This document shows, in pieces, positions 35,556-46,420 of a DNA stretch of 64,000 nt. Under the pieces are notes generated by a model that worked only from the letters and a program-made list of their open reading frames with translations, ran no database searches and was not told where the DNA came from. Position 1 is the first letter of the stretch. The number at the start of each line of letters is the position of its first letter. The stretch is from Selaginella tamariscina (Eukaryota; Streptophyta; Lycopodiopsida; Selaginellales; Selaginellaceae): assembly GCA_003024785.1 (NCBI GenBank), contig PUQB01000189.1:62001-126000 (forward strand), in the 5' to 3' direction. Position numbers and translations under genes: made by a program.

Positions 35556-38482
35556 GAGAGCAACTAATGAATTTGACTTCAGCTAAGAAGTCGCAACGGA
35601 ATCTTCCCTAGATATTGTGTGTGTGTGTGCTTGAAATCATATTTTACGGAATATCATTGCCAAATATGAGATTACAATCAGCTTATAGATGAGTTTGAGA
35701 CATCCACGTGTTGTTCACTAAGTGCTATAGGCCTTATAATAAAAGTAGATGCATATCCGACTAGCATGCACCGAATCTACTGAGGGTGACTAAGCACAAC
35801 CCAAATGAGTGCATATTGCCAGGCAGTCTCTGGTTATGTTCTTCTGATCATGTAGGATATGATCTTAATCCGGTACATAAGCTTACGTATTTATGATAAC
35901 GTAAACTTGGCATAAACCTGAATCTATCTGTCTCTCACGCGCACGCACACACACGTAAACGCACCTAGTTTATTATATTATTCATTGCATTCTTAAACAA
36001 AAGGGAGCTCCACAGTGATGCGATGCGATCTTGAGCTTGATAAATAATAAAATCAGCTATCTCTCAAATACATAGTTAAATGCTACAGAACTCCATAAAG
36101 CCACGTAAGTTGCAATGCGTGTGTTTATTGGCCAAAAGAAGAGACTCTAGATCGTGTCCATTGGTCAGCCAATGAGATGTACGCAACGTCTGATTGGAGC
36201 CCGCCCAAATTTACATTTAAAAGCATACATAAATATCTGAATTTGTTCAGTAACAAAACTTTGCTTGTGCAAAACAGCATTTCTTGTTCAACTCTCTCTC
36301 ACACACACACGCACGCACGCGCGCGCCCACACACACACAACACAGTTGTTTTGGTTCTTGTGAATATAATTTTCTTAGAAAATTTAAAGGTACTCCTTAA
36401 AATGAAGAACAAACAGTTATTTAATCTTTAGTTTCCACAGTGAAAACAACACATAACACGTGATCAAATTCACAACCGTTAGATAGCAATCGTTGGATAC
36501 AAGAACCGACTGAATAAGTACCATGTGCAATTCGTGCGGATGAGGCTATAAGATGAGACTATAAGATGTCCAAATCGAGTACGTAAGTACAACTATTCAC
36601 CAATGCATGTGTTAAACTGTGTATACGTCACATATAGCTGTGCGTGTGTGTGGTGTGGTTAAAAGGTCACATAACCAGTTCCACATACTTTTTTTTACTC
36701 GGTAGAAAATATCGTTTCCTCTGGTTAAATGTTAGCCAAGTGGATGTTCAGTGATGTCTCCACGCTCTTCTTAGATGTAACACTTATATAGTCGGTGTGT
36801 ACGTGTTATTCTGTAGATTACGTGGATTTGCCACGCTGGGAAGATAAGCACCACGTGGGACCAGTCGGCATCTTAGACATAAACACCTTCATGATTACAG
36901 ATATATACGGAGTCAAGTTGGATACATTTTCATGCATTAGAGCGGTGCTTGGGAAGGTTCAGAGTTTGGAGTCAAATGTCCTTCCGAAGGGTCACACGTA
37001 TAAAGACAACGACAGTACTTGTTGAACTGATCTTAGGTAAGTCAATTACAGCTAAGAAGCTTCAATGGGTTCTTCTCTTTTTCTAGGGCACTCGCAAGTT
37101 GATGTAGCAAAACCCTAACTCATTGTGTACAGATTCTTCTTACGAATGTAAATAAAAGGAGTATATGTTGAAATGACCACAAAACACACACACACACAAA
37201 GCACTGCTTAAAGCTTACACGCAGGTATCTCATTCTATGGCTAGCCTGGTTTCGTATATATATATATATGTATGTACTAATAAAAGACATACATATGCAC
37301 ACAAACGCCCACACGACAGCACATACGTACACATGCACACACACGCACTAGCTACTAGTCTGGTCATTCCGTCGGCCATTATAAGACTATTGACCTTACG
37401 GAATACCAGCTTTGACATAAGGCTGACGTCTATTCTGAAGAAAGACCTCACTATTGGAGCATGCATTGTAATAAACAAGGATTTGTCTGTTTTACTTTAG
37501 TAGTGCATTGTTGTGGTAGCCGGCCACATATATTTCCCATGGAGCCTTTTCACAACGCCAAGTGGAGCTCGCAGACGCAAAGTGATAACCAATCCATAGC
37601 ATCCCAGATACTGATGATTCAGATGTATGTACAAGCTCGACAAATGTCCAAAGCTCGATGCCTCCACATGGACTGTTTCTCGATGTAACACTTGCATAGT
37701 CGGTAGATGCTCCTCGTTTGCGTGTTATTCCACACACACAGTACATTGCATGGAGTTTCCCACGTTGCCTAGATAAGCACCACGTGGAGGCCTGTGGGAC
37801 CTGCTTGCGCGTATATGCCTCTAGTGGGCATCTGTAGATGCCAAGCACTAGCATCCAGAATATCCAATTAACAAATGTGAAAACCAGTTGTGAAAAATCT
37901 ACTGTCTCCATTCCTCGTGTCACCACCGCAGGACGTACACGACACGTAAAAAAACCCGGTTGCCCATGTGTGAAACTATTCTGGTTACTCTATCGTGTCA
38001 CCTTGCACGATGCACACCGCAGCAAGTTGATGTATTGTTTAGTACAATTTGACACCTTAATCCGAGCTTCAACTTGCTCTACTGTGTGTATCGAACCTGC
38101 TCGAGAAGGTTCAGGCTCGAGAAGTCTTAACAGGCCACAAGTCTCTTGGTCACGCAGAGGGACAAGGACAGTGTATATACAATATAATATATTCACACCT
38201 TGATATTATGTGAATTACACGGCAAGGGCCCCATAAAGAGCTTCATACAATCGAGGGAAACTTCATGTACACTTGCTCAAACGATAATACACACGTGAGA
38301 GAAAACAAGAACCGTCGGATCTTTCATCAGTGTGAGTACAAGAGACTTTTAGATGCTAAGTTCAACTTCGACTTGTCAATCTGAAACCTCGTGCGTTTTA
38401 TGCACCTTCCTATGAAGTGTGTATGATGTAAAGCAGCTTCATACGAATTTTCCAAGGGGGATCCTATGAAGCTCAGATTTCA

Positions 38483-38568
38483 CCACGTGGAGCTTGTCCA
38501 CACTCACGAAAATGCAACGAAGGAAGTGGACATTCCTTGGATATGCCTGAGAAAGCACACCCACGTGG
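38483..38568 (+). promoter_or_regulatory. Paired G-box/ABRE-like motifs upstream of the first MAPKKK
   Basis: CCACGTGG occurs at 38483-38490 and 38561-38568, about 390-480 bp before the MAPKKK start. These words match ABA-response and bZIP/bHLH sites. Relatives of this kinase in Arabidopsis (MAPKKK17/18) are ABA-induced, so the match is sensible but unproven. The flanks resemble the repeat array just upstream. Confidence 0.5.
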
Positions 38569-38902
38569 GACTCATTCCCAGAACAGTAAACTTTAGACTT
38601 TAACCGCGCTCAACAGCTATTCAATAAGGACAACAAACCTAACGTGAGGCGCGGTAGTTTCCGCTTTTTTGAAAAACCAAAAGGCACACATTTCTGCTTA
38701 CGTAACACCATATTCTTTTCAAATTTCGGTTTGGTGGGTGGCCAAATTGGGTGGTCCTTTGCCCGGCCAATCGACTGGCCGTGATTGACGATGCTGTTGC
38801 CCGTACCAGTCTCCCGCCTGCCCGAAACTGTAGCACTAAAATGTATTTTTCAATTCCCCGCATTTTACACATGCCAATAATGTACAGTGGTGTTAGCCCC
38901 CA

Positions 38903-38910
38903 ATATAAAA
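38903..38910 (+). promoter_or_regulatory. TATA box of the first MAPKKK
   Basis: The word ATATAAAA lies 52 bp before the chosen ATG, after a GC-richer block. Transcription would then begin just upstream of the ATG, giving a very short leader; this also argues against the earlier in-frame ATG at 38887. Confidence 0.6.
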
Positions 38911-38961
38911 CACTCTTCGAAACCCATTCAACACCAAACACACAAGTGTGTACACAGAGCA

Positions 38962-40407
38962 ATGGAGATGGACAAGAGAATTGAATTCTCCTGGATTAGA
39001 GGGAAGGCCATAGGTGCAGGTTCATTCGGAACAGTCAATCTGGCTGTAAACAAGAGAAATGGATCTCTCTTCGCAGTGAAATCAGTCGAGGTAGCAGAGC
39101 ACAACATTGGGGAGCTCAAGGCACTGGAGAACGAGCAATCCATTCTCCAGACCATCGATTCCCCGCATGTCATCAAATGTTTGGGTGGGGAGGAATCACA
39201 GGGAATGAAGAACGTTTTCCTCGAGTACATGCCTGGTGGGAGTGTCTCAGATTTGATGTCTAAGCTTGGGGGGAAGCTAGATGAGGAGCTTGTGAGGGTA
39301 TACACCAAGGGGATTCTCCAGGGCCTTGGGGCGGTTCACTCCTTGGGAATTGTTCACTGCGACATCAAGGGCAAGAATGTGCTCGTGGGTGTCGATGGAG
39401 TGAAACTTGCAGATTTTGGCTCCTCCAAGAGGTGCACAGAGGTCCAATTCAGTGCATTGAAAGGGACTCCTCTGTGGATGGCACCTGAGGTTGCAAGGCA
39501 AGAAGATCAAGGGCCAGCATCCGACATCTGGTCTCTGGGTTGCACCGTTCTTGAGATGCTCACAGGGAAGGCCCCGTGGGGGGATTCCGTCTCCAAAGCA
39601 AATCCAATGGTTGCCATGTACAAGATTGCTTGCTCCGACGAAGTCCCAGAGTTCCCGGCGGGATTGTCAGAACAGGGGAGGGATTTCCTCAGTAAGTGCC
39701 TGTCCAGGGACCCAGAGTCGAGGTACTCAGCTGCCCAGCTACTCAATCACCCATTTGTGACATGCCCACTGGAGGGGATTGAGAATGAGGAGGTTCCGCT
39801 GCCTTCACCCAGGAGCCCATTGAATTTCTCAAGATGGAACTCCTCGGTGAGTTCAGAGTCAGGCTCATCGGAGCTTCCCAAGCTTGCAATCAAGAAGCAG
39901 GAGGACACTGAGTGCTCCCTCAAGTGGATTGTGGTCAGGTCTCCACAGGGAAATACCCCTGCACAGGACGCATTCGGTTGTCTATCAGACTTCACTGAAG
40001 CAGAGGAGGTCATCTCATCTTCTTCCAATGATTGCAGTGGATCAATAGAGGTTTCTGATGAGTCCTCAGCTGCCCAGGAGGTCGATTGTGCATACTGCTC
40101 TTGCAGTGGCTCAGATGAGGCTTCAGAACAAGAACATTCGGCACAAGTTTCGGTTCTTCTAGAGGTTCTCTATTCTAGACATCTCGAATTTGTGTCGAGA
40201 AGGAACGCGGCAGGGATCAAACACGGCAAGCTCAAGAAGGAGCTTAAGATTAGATTAATCAAGGATGTAACGAGGAGGATATCCCATCGGATATTCCTTC
40301 CTTTCCGTTGTAACTCTAGCTTTAAAATACAACGGCATTTAAAAATTAACTGTGTGCACTTGTTGCTTCTTGTCTGTGGTTGTTCTTTGAATGGGTGCTT
40401 GAGTTAG
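38962..40407 (+). CDS. MAPKKK, MEKK-type clade of Arabidopsis MAPKKK15-21
   Basis: Cytosolic Ser/Thr kinase that activates MAPKKs; this clade is tied to ABA and stress signalling in Arabidopsis. Intronless. The start at MEMDKRIEFSWIRGKAIG is preferred over an in-frame ATG 25 codons earlier because that one lies before the TATA box; this gives 481 residues. Kinase domain about 10-270: glycine loop GAGSFGTV, lysine in FAVKS, catalytic loop HCDIKGKNVL (Cys in place of the HRD Arg, normal for this clade), DFG, GTPLWMAPE, SDIWSLGCTVLEM. The tail has an acidic Ser-rich part and the clade motif WIVVRSPQG. The last about 80 residues are basic and hydrophobic, do not match the paralogue, and may be frame running into former 3' UTR. 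Kinase identity is firm. Confidence 0.92.
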   Translation: MEMDKRIEFSWIRGKAIGAGSFGTVNLAVNKRNGSLFAVKSVEVAEHNIGELKALENEQSILQTIDSPHVIKCLGGEESQGMKNVFLEYMPGGSVSDLMSKLGGKLDEELVRVYTKGILQGLGAVHSLGIVHCDIKGKNVLVGVDGVKLADFGSSKRCTEVQFSALKGTPLWMAPEVARQEDQGPASDIWSLGCTVLEMLTGKAPWGDSVSKANPMVAMYKIACSDEVPEFPAGLSEQGRDFLSKCLSRDPESRYSAAQLLNHPFVTCPLEGIENEEVPLPSPRSPLNFSRWNSSVSSESGSSELPKLAIKKQEDTECSLKWIVVRSPQGNTPAQDAFGCLSDFTEAEEVISSSSNDCSGSIEVSDESSAAQEVDCAYCSCSGSDEASEQEHSAQVSVLLEVLYSRHLEFVSRRNAAGIKHGKLKKELKIRLIKDVTRRISHRIFLPFRCNSSFKIQRHLKINCVHLLLLVCGCSLNGCLS

Positions 40408-42253
40408 TTCAAACCAAACACATATTTAATATATGTTTTATATAGGTTTAAGTTAGTTCAAACTTACACACACATTATACGTTTCACACACGCACGCACA
40501 CATAGATTCCGTGCAATTTATTGAGTGTTTGTTCTCAGGTCTAGCTCGAGGTGTTCTCTTTGTGGATCTTCTCCGTCGGTTTGGGGAATGCGATTGAATG
40601 GACGGGCCTTCAACAAGAAGAAGATCCCTCGGTGCCATGGAATATGCTCCGGTTGATCATGCACGATTTATGTAGGTGGATGGTGCGCCAACCAGTTTGA
40701 AGTTTCAACCATAAATCAAAATATATATGGTCACCTAGTCCCCACGACAATAGTATGCACATCTTGATCATTAACCCTTAATCTCTTTACCTAACATTCA
40801 GACCTAGACGACCTACCAATGGGACTTGTTATACACCGAATTCTTGGCCATATTTCAAGTCGCGTGACCTTCTAACTGTCTAGGTAGAAAAACTAATACA
40901 TTTTTTTTTAATATATGTGAATATTCTTTTGCACCCTCAGCGACTAACTAGTATGTTATAAAAGAAACTCTTTTGTGCTTGTGGTCTCTCTGCGGGTGGA
41001 TGTATCTAGGTGTGTCGCGTAGGTTTGATGTCGGCACGAGATATTAAATAATTAAAGATAAACAAGAGTTTGGGGGGAGTTTAGTGAACAACTTAGATGG
41101 ACTGACACTCCACCGGCACAAGAAATCAGTAATGCTTACGGTTCACACAACAATTTTATATAAAACATTGCTAAATAAAACGCCATACACTGTCTCGGTT
41201 TTGAGTTGGTTTGAAAAAACATCAAACTTTCAGTATAGTCTAAGTATGTACGTAAGATATTTCAAGGCTGCATTTACGATTGGCCAGCTAAACTCATTGG
41301 CTGATTACTGACGAATGAGGCTATGCTGATCGAATCTGTCTGGGATTAGCTTCTATTAATATCAATAGTTCATATTGGCTATGATATTATTGTGGTAAAA
41401 ATCTGATATAGATGAACTTTCAACTTGCAAGGGAGGCAAGACTCTTACATGTCCGGGGGTGTTCCCCACGCCTTTTGACACCTACGTTGGTGAACAAAAT
41501 ACGTATAGGCCACTATATACTCGAAGGAACAGGGCAGTGGAGCATCTAAGTATCTTATCCACAAGTTGACTTGTTGAAGTATGCAAGTTTTGGTCCCTTT
41601 TAAGTCAGAAACAAGGAATAGTGCAAGTGGAGCCCAAAGCCAATACCTGTTTCTTCAACTATAATACAAACAATACTCCACTCACCCCGCCCCCTTCGTG
41701 CTTGTAGCTTTGTAGCCTCTCACCGGCCACCATAATAATTATAATCTTGTCTCTACGTTTTTTGCCAGTCATGTTCTTTGTTTACGAGAAATCATCTCGA
41801 CGAGGGAAGCACGCATTGCTCATCCCGTCCGCCGATTCATTCTAGGAGGGAAGAAAGACATGAGAACACAGCTCACATTGCACGTTGTTTAAACACAACC
41901 GAATCAAATAATTATATAAAAAACCATCTCCTCACAAACTGGTGGAAGATCCCGTCACATACGGTCGTGAGTCGTGTAGCACTAACAATGTATAAAACCC
42001 CTCGTAATATACGTTAGCATAATATTTCCGATTTTGTACTGGTGGATCGGAGTGGCTAGCAAGGTGGGCCATTTGGCCAATAGCGTGTTGTACCAAACCC
42101 GGTCGCGCCACGTGGAGGGTGTATTTGGATTCTTTTCGGCAAAATCCGGTGAAAAGTGTTTCAAACCCTTTTATATAAATAACCAACAGTTTGTGAACCC
42201 TAAAGGCGAGGCTTCCTTTCATATATTTTTTCTTCCTGAACATGAACTGAACA
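40408..42253. other. Spacer between the two MAPKKK genes
   Basis: No exon supported. A - strand stretch around 40510-40640 is open and rich in Arg and Pro but matches no family I know. The second kinase's promoter occupies the last 200 bp. Confidence 0.5.
42108..42180 (+). promoter_or_regulatory. G-box and TATA box of the second MAPKKK
   Basis: CCACGTGG at 42108-42115 is followed by TATATAAAT at 42172-42180, 74 bp before the ATG. The spacing fits a core promoter with one ABRE/G-box-like element. The first MAPKKK also has CCACGTGG boxes upstream. Confidence 0.6.
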
Positions 42254-43678
42254 ATGGCAATTAAGTCTTGGATTAGTGGTAGTTTGATCGGTTCCGGTGC
42301 ATTCGGGAGCGTCAATTTAGCAGTAGACAGTGAAACTGGAAATCTGTTCGCAGTGAAATCGGTTGAGTGCGGACAAGACACCGCCGAGCTCCGAGCTCTA
42401 CACAATGAGCTCGAGATTCTTCAGAGCGTATCCTCTCCGAGGGTTGTCAAGTGCCTCGGCTCCGGCTGGTCCAAGTCGGTAACTACTGGCAGGGCAGTGA
42501 GGAACATTTTCCTCGAGTACATGCCCGGAGGCAGCCTGTCTGATCTCATGTCAAAGCTCGGGGGGAAGCTTGAAGAATGCCTGGTAAGAATCTACACCAA
42601 GGAAATTCTTCAGGGCCTCGATTATCTCCATTCGCATGGGATCGTGCACTGTGACATCAAGGGGAAGAATGTGCTCGTCGGTACAGAGGGCGTGAAGCTG
42701 GCCGATTTCGGTGCCGCAAAGAAGATCAACAGCTCTTCCTCGGTCGGCTCCATTAAAGGTACTCCCCTCTGGATGGCACCTGAGGTAGTCCGTCAGGAAG
42801 AACAAGGGCCTGAATCCGATGTGTGGTCTCTGGGTTGTACCGTGCTCGAGATGGTAACCGGAAGATCACCGTGGGGCGACCTCACGGCTCACAACATGTT
42901 CTCAGCTCTATACAAAATCGGCTGCTCCGATGAGCTGCCAGTGGTGCCTTCGTTCCTGTCCGAAGAAGGCAAGGATTTCGTGGAGAAGTGCCTACAAAGG
43001 GACCCGAAACAGAGGTGGACCTGCAAGGAGCTGCTCGAGCACCCATTTGTTACCGGGCCGATCCCAGCTGCTCTCGGTTGTGAGCTGAATACCGAGGAGC
43101 TGGATGACATTCCTAAACTGCCTGTCCAGAAAATGGCTCCTCCAAAACTGGAAGTCTCGAGCTGGAATTACGATCAGGAAGCTCCACAGTGCAGCAGTCC
43201 AGCAAGTCCGGCAACTGGGAAATGGATCGTGGTGAGGTCTCCGCAAGGTGGGAATTCACCCGTGTCGGACGATGCTTTCAATCTTCTGTCCGACTTCGGC
43301 TCGGAGGCAACAGCAGAGTCTTCGGTTTCAATCTCCTGCGAAACAGAGGATTCCCGGGAATCGACAACTGATTCGGGGGAATATACGCAGGAATCTCCCG
43401 TTGAACAGGTTCTGGATGGTAATGGTGGTGGCTTGTTGGTGTGCGAAAGTTTGGAGTGCACGGGAAGTAGGGGATTCATGCTCTTGTTTGATTCCTTGTA
43501 TAAATTTACAAGCAATAAGAATCTTTCAACTTGGCCCAGCAGAAAAACACTGTTTGATATATACCGATTTTATGTTGCCCATTTGAATGATTTGATTTGC
43601 TGCTTCCCCTTGCCAAGCAAGGGAATATCCCCACTGACTCTTGTTTGTTTCGTTTTGATGCCTTCCAATATATGCTAA
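42254..43678 (+). CDS. MAPKKK, paralogue of the gene at 38962
   Basis: Intronless, 474 residues, starting MAIKSWISGSLIGSGAFGSV. Kinase domain about 5-268: GSGAFGSV loop, FAVKS lysine, HCDIKGKNVL, DFGAAK, GTPLWMAPEVV, SDVWSLGCTVLEM. It shares the EYMPGG, SDLMSKLGGKL and LVR.YTK.ILQGL stretches and the WIVVRSPQGG tail motif with its neighbour, so the two arose by tandem duplication. The final about 75 residues (from about the GNGGG word) are hydrophobic and unlike the paralogue's end. Either they are a recently gained extension, or the true end differs. Role as for the neighbour: stress-type MAPK cascade input. Kinase identity is firm; the C-terminal boundary is not. Confidence 0.93.
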   Translation: MAIKSWISGSLIGSGAFGSVNLAVDSETGNLFAVKSVECGQDTAELRALHNELEILQSVSSPRVVKCLGSGWSKSVTTGRAVRNIFLEYMPGGSLSDLMSKLGGKLEECLVRIYTKEILQGLDYLHSHGIVHCDIKGKNVLVGTEGVKLADFGAAKKINSSSSVGSIKGTPLWMAPEVVRQEEQGPESDVWSLGCTVLEMVTGRSPWGDLTAHNMFSALYKIGCSDELPVVPSFLSEEGKDFVEKCLQRDPKQRWTCKELLEHPFVTGPIPAALGCELNTEELDDIPKLPVQKMAPPKLEVSSWNYDQEAPQCSSPASPATGKWIVVRSPQGGNSPVSDDAFNLLSDFGSEATAESSVSISCETEDSRESTTDSGEYTQESPVEQVLDGNGGGLLVCESLECTGSRGFMLLFDSLYKFTSNKNLSTWPSRKTLFDIYRFYVAHLNDLICCFPLPSKGISPLTLVCFVLMPSNIC

Positions 43679-44618
43679 AGTTGGGCTTGCTTGCCCATTT
43701 GGATACGCTCCTCTTGCATTCTGTAACTTGTCTACATATGTACGCATAGTGTGTGTATGTGTGTTGTGTTTAAAACTGGTCTTACGGAATATACCTGGAT
43801 GATAATGTGCAATGAGGAAGAATGAGTATCAGGTGCAAACACGGATTCTATGTGCATATGTAGTCATCAGTTGTGTTTATATATAATGAACACACACACG
43901 CACACGCACGCACGCACGCATTATCTAATGATTCTTAATTTGTAAACTTCCACGGGAATATCCAATGAAAGCGTGGGGATCGTGGGGAAGGCAGGAGGTA
44001 TTCCATTCCATTCATTGGCTCTCCTACTTTCCGCTTTCACTTTCCCTTCTGTTCCGCTTCCCAGTGACGGCGTGGGTTGTTTGTTCTTCACGAGAAATAG
44101 AGAGAAAAAGAAAATTAATTAATTAATTACAAAAAGAAAGAGAATAAAAAAAAAAAACATCGAAAAGATACATACATACACACACACCACCTTTATATGC
44201 ATTTGTTCTGTAAAGTTCCCCCACAAATGCCCCAAAAGCTACAACCACCACCCCATACTAAAGGTATATTCCTTGGATCTTTCAAGATTTAAAAAAAACT
44301 CCCAACGTGCATTCTGTGTCTGTGTGCAGAGTACCAGGCTTCAGCTATCCCGCGTTTAGGTTTAACCTTTTGGCTGGATACAGCTAACTGTTACACACAT
44401 GGAGGAAATGTCAAGGCTGCCTTTTTTTTGTTTATATTTAATTGTTTTTTTAAAGAATTATTTAATTAAAAACATGATAAATCCACTGCATTCTGAACCT
44501 GCTGCTCCCACATATATAGCATACATATACACAGCCAGACAGGGTAAAACCTTACCCACACATCTGTTATCCTTGTCCCTTGAAACTAATTAGATAATTA
44601 AATACTGATTAAGTACTA
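43679..44618. other. Spacer after the MAPKKK pair
   Basis: No exon supported. It contains (CA)n/(GCAC)n tracts near 43891-43920 and a purine-rich stretch at about 44095-44160. Confidence 0.6.
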
Positions 44619-46420
44619 ACACACCGACATTCATTTTTATGGTACTCGAGCGAACAGCAACCGTTAAGATAATGTTTGTATCATTTGCTATCTTTATTCA
44701 TGTGTAACACACGCCCACGCACATATATACATCAGCTGTGTACACATGTGTACTGCCAGTAAGGATCATATGAAAAAAAATTTAATATATCAAATAAAAT
44801 CCACCTTATCGGATCGACACTTCACATCACATGGGAATTATATAGTACAAATCCTGTGCAAGGCGGTATTGTTGGATTCATTTTTTTCTGTTACCTTTAT
44901 CTATTTATTATTTATATTATTCTTTCATTGGTTGTTATATAAACTCCTTCGCCACCACCAGTTGGCCAACAATCTGACCTTTTCTTATGTAAACCTGTTC
45001 CATATAATACAATATCTGTTGATAATAATTTTATTATCATTATATAGTACGTACACACAATATCGGTGCTATCGTGTGTTTGAGAGCAACACCTCCAGGA
45101 AGAAAAACTTAGAAAAATATCAAGGTTAATCAACTAATTTATGTTTTATTTAATATAATGTAAGCATATTACAAATGATATATTGAACATGTTCGAATAA
45201 ACTCATAACATACGTGAAGGAATATAAAAAATAGAACCATAGTCATAGTGTACGATACACATATATAAGTACACATGCATATAATACGGATGGAACACTG
45301 TAGGGGTTTTCTAACTGGTTTAATTATTATATGAACTTGGTGGTGTTTAAGAAAATGCGAATATACTCAAGAGCATTATACAAGCAATAATATATGAACG
45401 TCTATGTCTCTGGTGGGCACTATAGCCGAAATTTGATTTCCATTCGTGGAATATAATAATTGACAGTACAAAACTATTTAAATAATTAACATTATGTAAG
45501 AGATTAAGTTATGATAATCCAACGAGTTTTGACTTTATGTAGAGTTAGTTGAGTTCATGTCGATACCAAAATGTCAACGACGGATGTCAAACTCGCAGTT
45601 CGCCATTTGACTTGTTCCACTTATAATCTATATATATATATATACGTATACGGTACATACAATGTACTTTAGCGTATTTCTCTCTTTGTCCCACCAAACA
45701 AGTTTTCCTGCTACACCTACTGGATTAGCATGAAGGTGGATAATTTAATATATCTATACGTATGTACTGACGTGTGTGTGAGAGAGAGAGAGACCTAGAC
45801 AGCCTTATGGAAGTTGAATATGTAATTTCTTATGATTGTAAACATAAGGAGAAGTCCATGATGTTATTTATGTTTGGCATATGGTTCGGTGAGCAATCAA
45901 TTCGACAAGTACTTTCAGTACGCTAGTGGACGTCCATATGCAGTATAAATGTATATATACCTTGGAAATATATATAATTTCCTGGAGCTGCTTTGAAGTT
46001 AAGTAGATTCACTGTATATTTCTCCATCTAGAATAATGTCAGTGTGCATGTGTAAAACGCTCTTGTATACACACACACGTACTTAAGTGTATGAAGTCCA
46101 ATTAAGTAGGACCATGTTGGAGTAGAATGTATGCATGTACAGCATAAATTCTGATAATATATTACGAAGTTGAATGGCTGACAATGACTGAAATCGTAAT
46201 ATTAACTAGGAAAGCAAGGGTGAAACTTAAGTGAAGTACATTTGAAGAAGACAATAGAACACACACATATTATACAATGTAAAGGGCTGCTAAAGTAAAC
46301 CAATGAACACATGGGTGCATATGTTGAAGTCTAAATATATACATACAAACACCCCCGTCCTTTGGCATCTATTTAAATGCAAAACGTGAATAAAAAACGT
46401 AAATGTCAAGTTTGGCTGCA
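44619..46420 (+). repeat. Segmental duplication, copy A
   Basis: Non-coding segment matched, in order, by copy B at 48421-49596. Anchors: ACTGCCAGTAAGGATCAT, TATAGTACAAATCCTGTGCA, CTCCTTCGCCACCACC, CAATATCGGTGCTATC, GGCATATGGTTCGGTGAGCA, CTAGTGGACGTCCATATGCA, TAAGTAGGACCATGTTGGAG and GGCTGCTAAAGTAAACCAAT. Copy A is about 600 bp longer owing to indels. On the - strand both copies keep an open stretch encoding a CW..GGGEG word, too short to call a gene. Confidence 0.85.

Larger units (their letters stand above)
31250..38600 (+). repeat. Degenerate direct-repeat array with G-box-bearing units
   Basis: At least six diverged copies of one segment lie in the same orientation, near 31590-31720, 32050-32200, 33920-34190, 35310-35600, 36750-37070 and 37680-38120. 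Shared blocks, in order: GATGTAACACTTATATAGTCGG (varied), ACATTACGTGGATTTGCCACG, AAGATAAGCACCACGTGG, GTGGGACC, GTGGGCATCTTA, a GTGCCTTG.TGCCTCGAAA block, GAAGGTTCAG, GACTTCAGCTAAGAAG and, further on, GTCAAATATGATTTTGTC. Intact CCACGTGG occurs at 35367-35374, 36851-36858 and 37780-37787. Copies have indels and no shared reading frame, so this is old non-coding sequence, either an amplified promoter-like segment or an unclassified repeat family. Inverted relatives lie near 46580-47110. Confidence 0.7.

Noticed and set aside
38887-38961. Upstream in-frame ATG of the first MAPKKK
   Set aside because: It precedes the likely TATA box at 38903-38910, and the added residues do not look like a kinase N-terminus.
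40453-40638. Arg/Pro-rich - strand open frame after the first MAPKKK
   Set aside because: No family match and no splice or promoter support.
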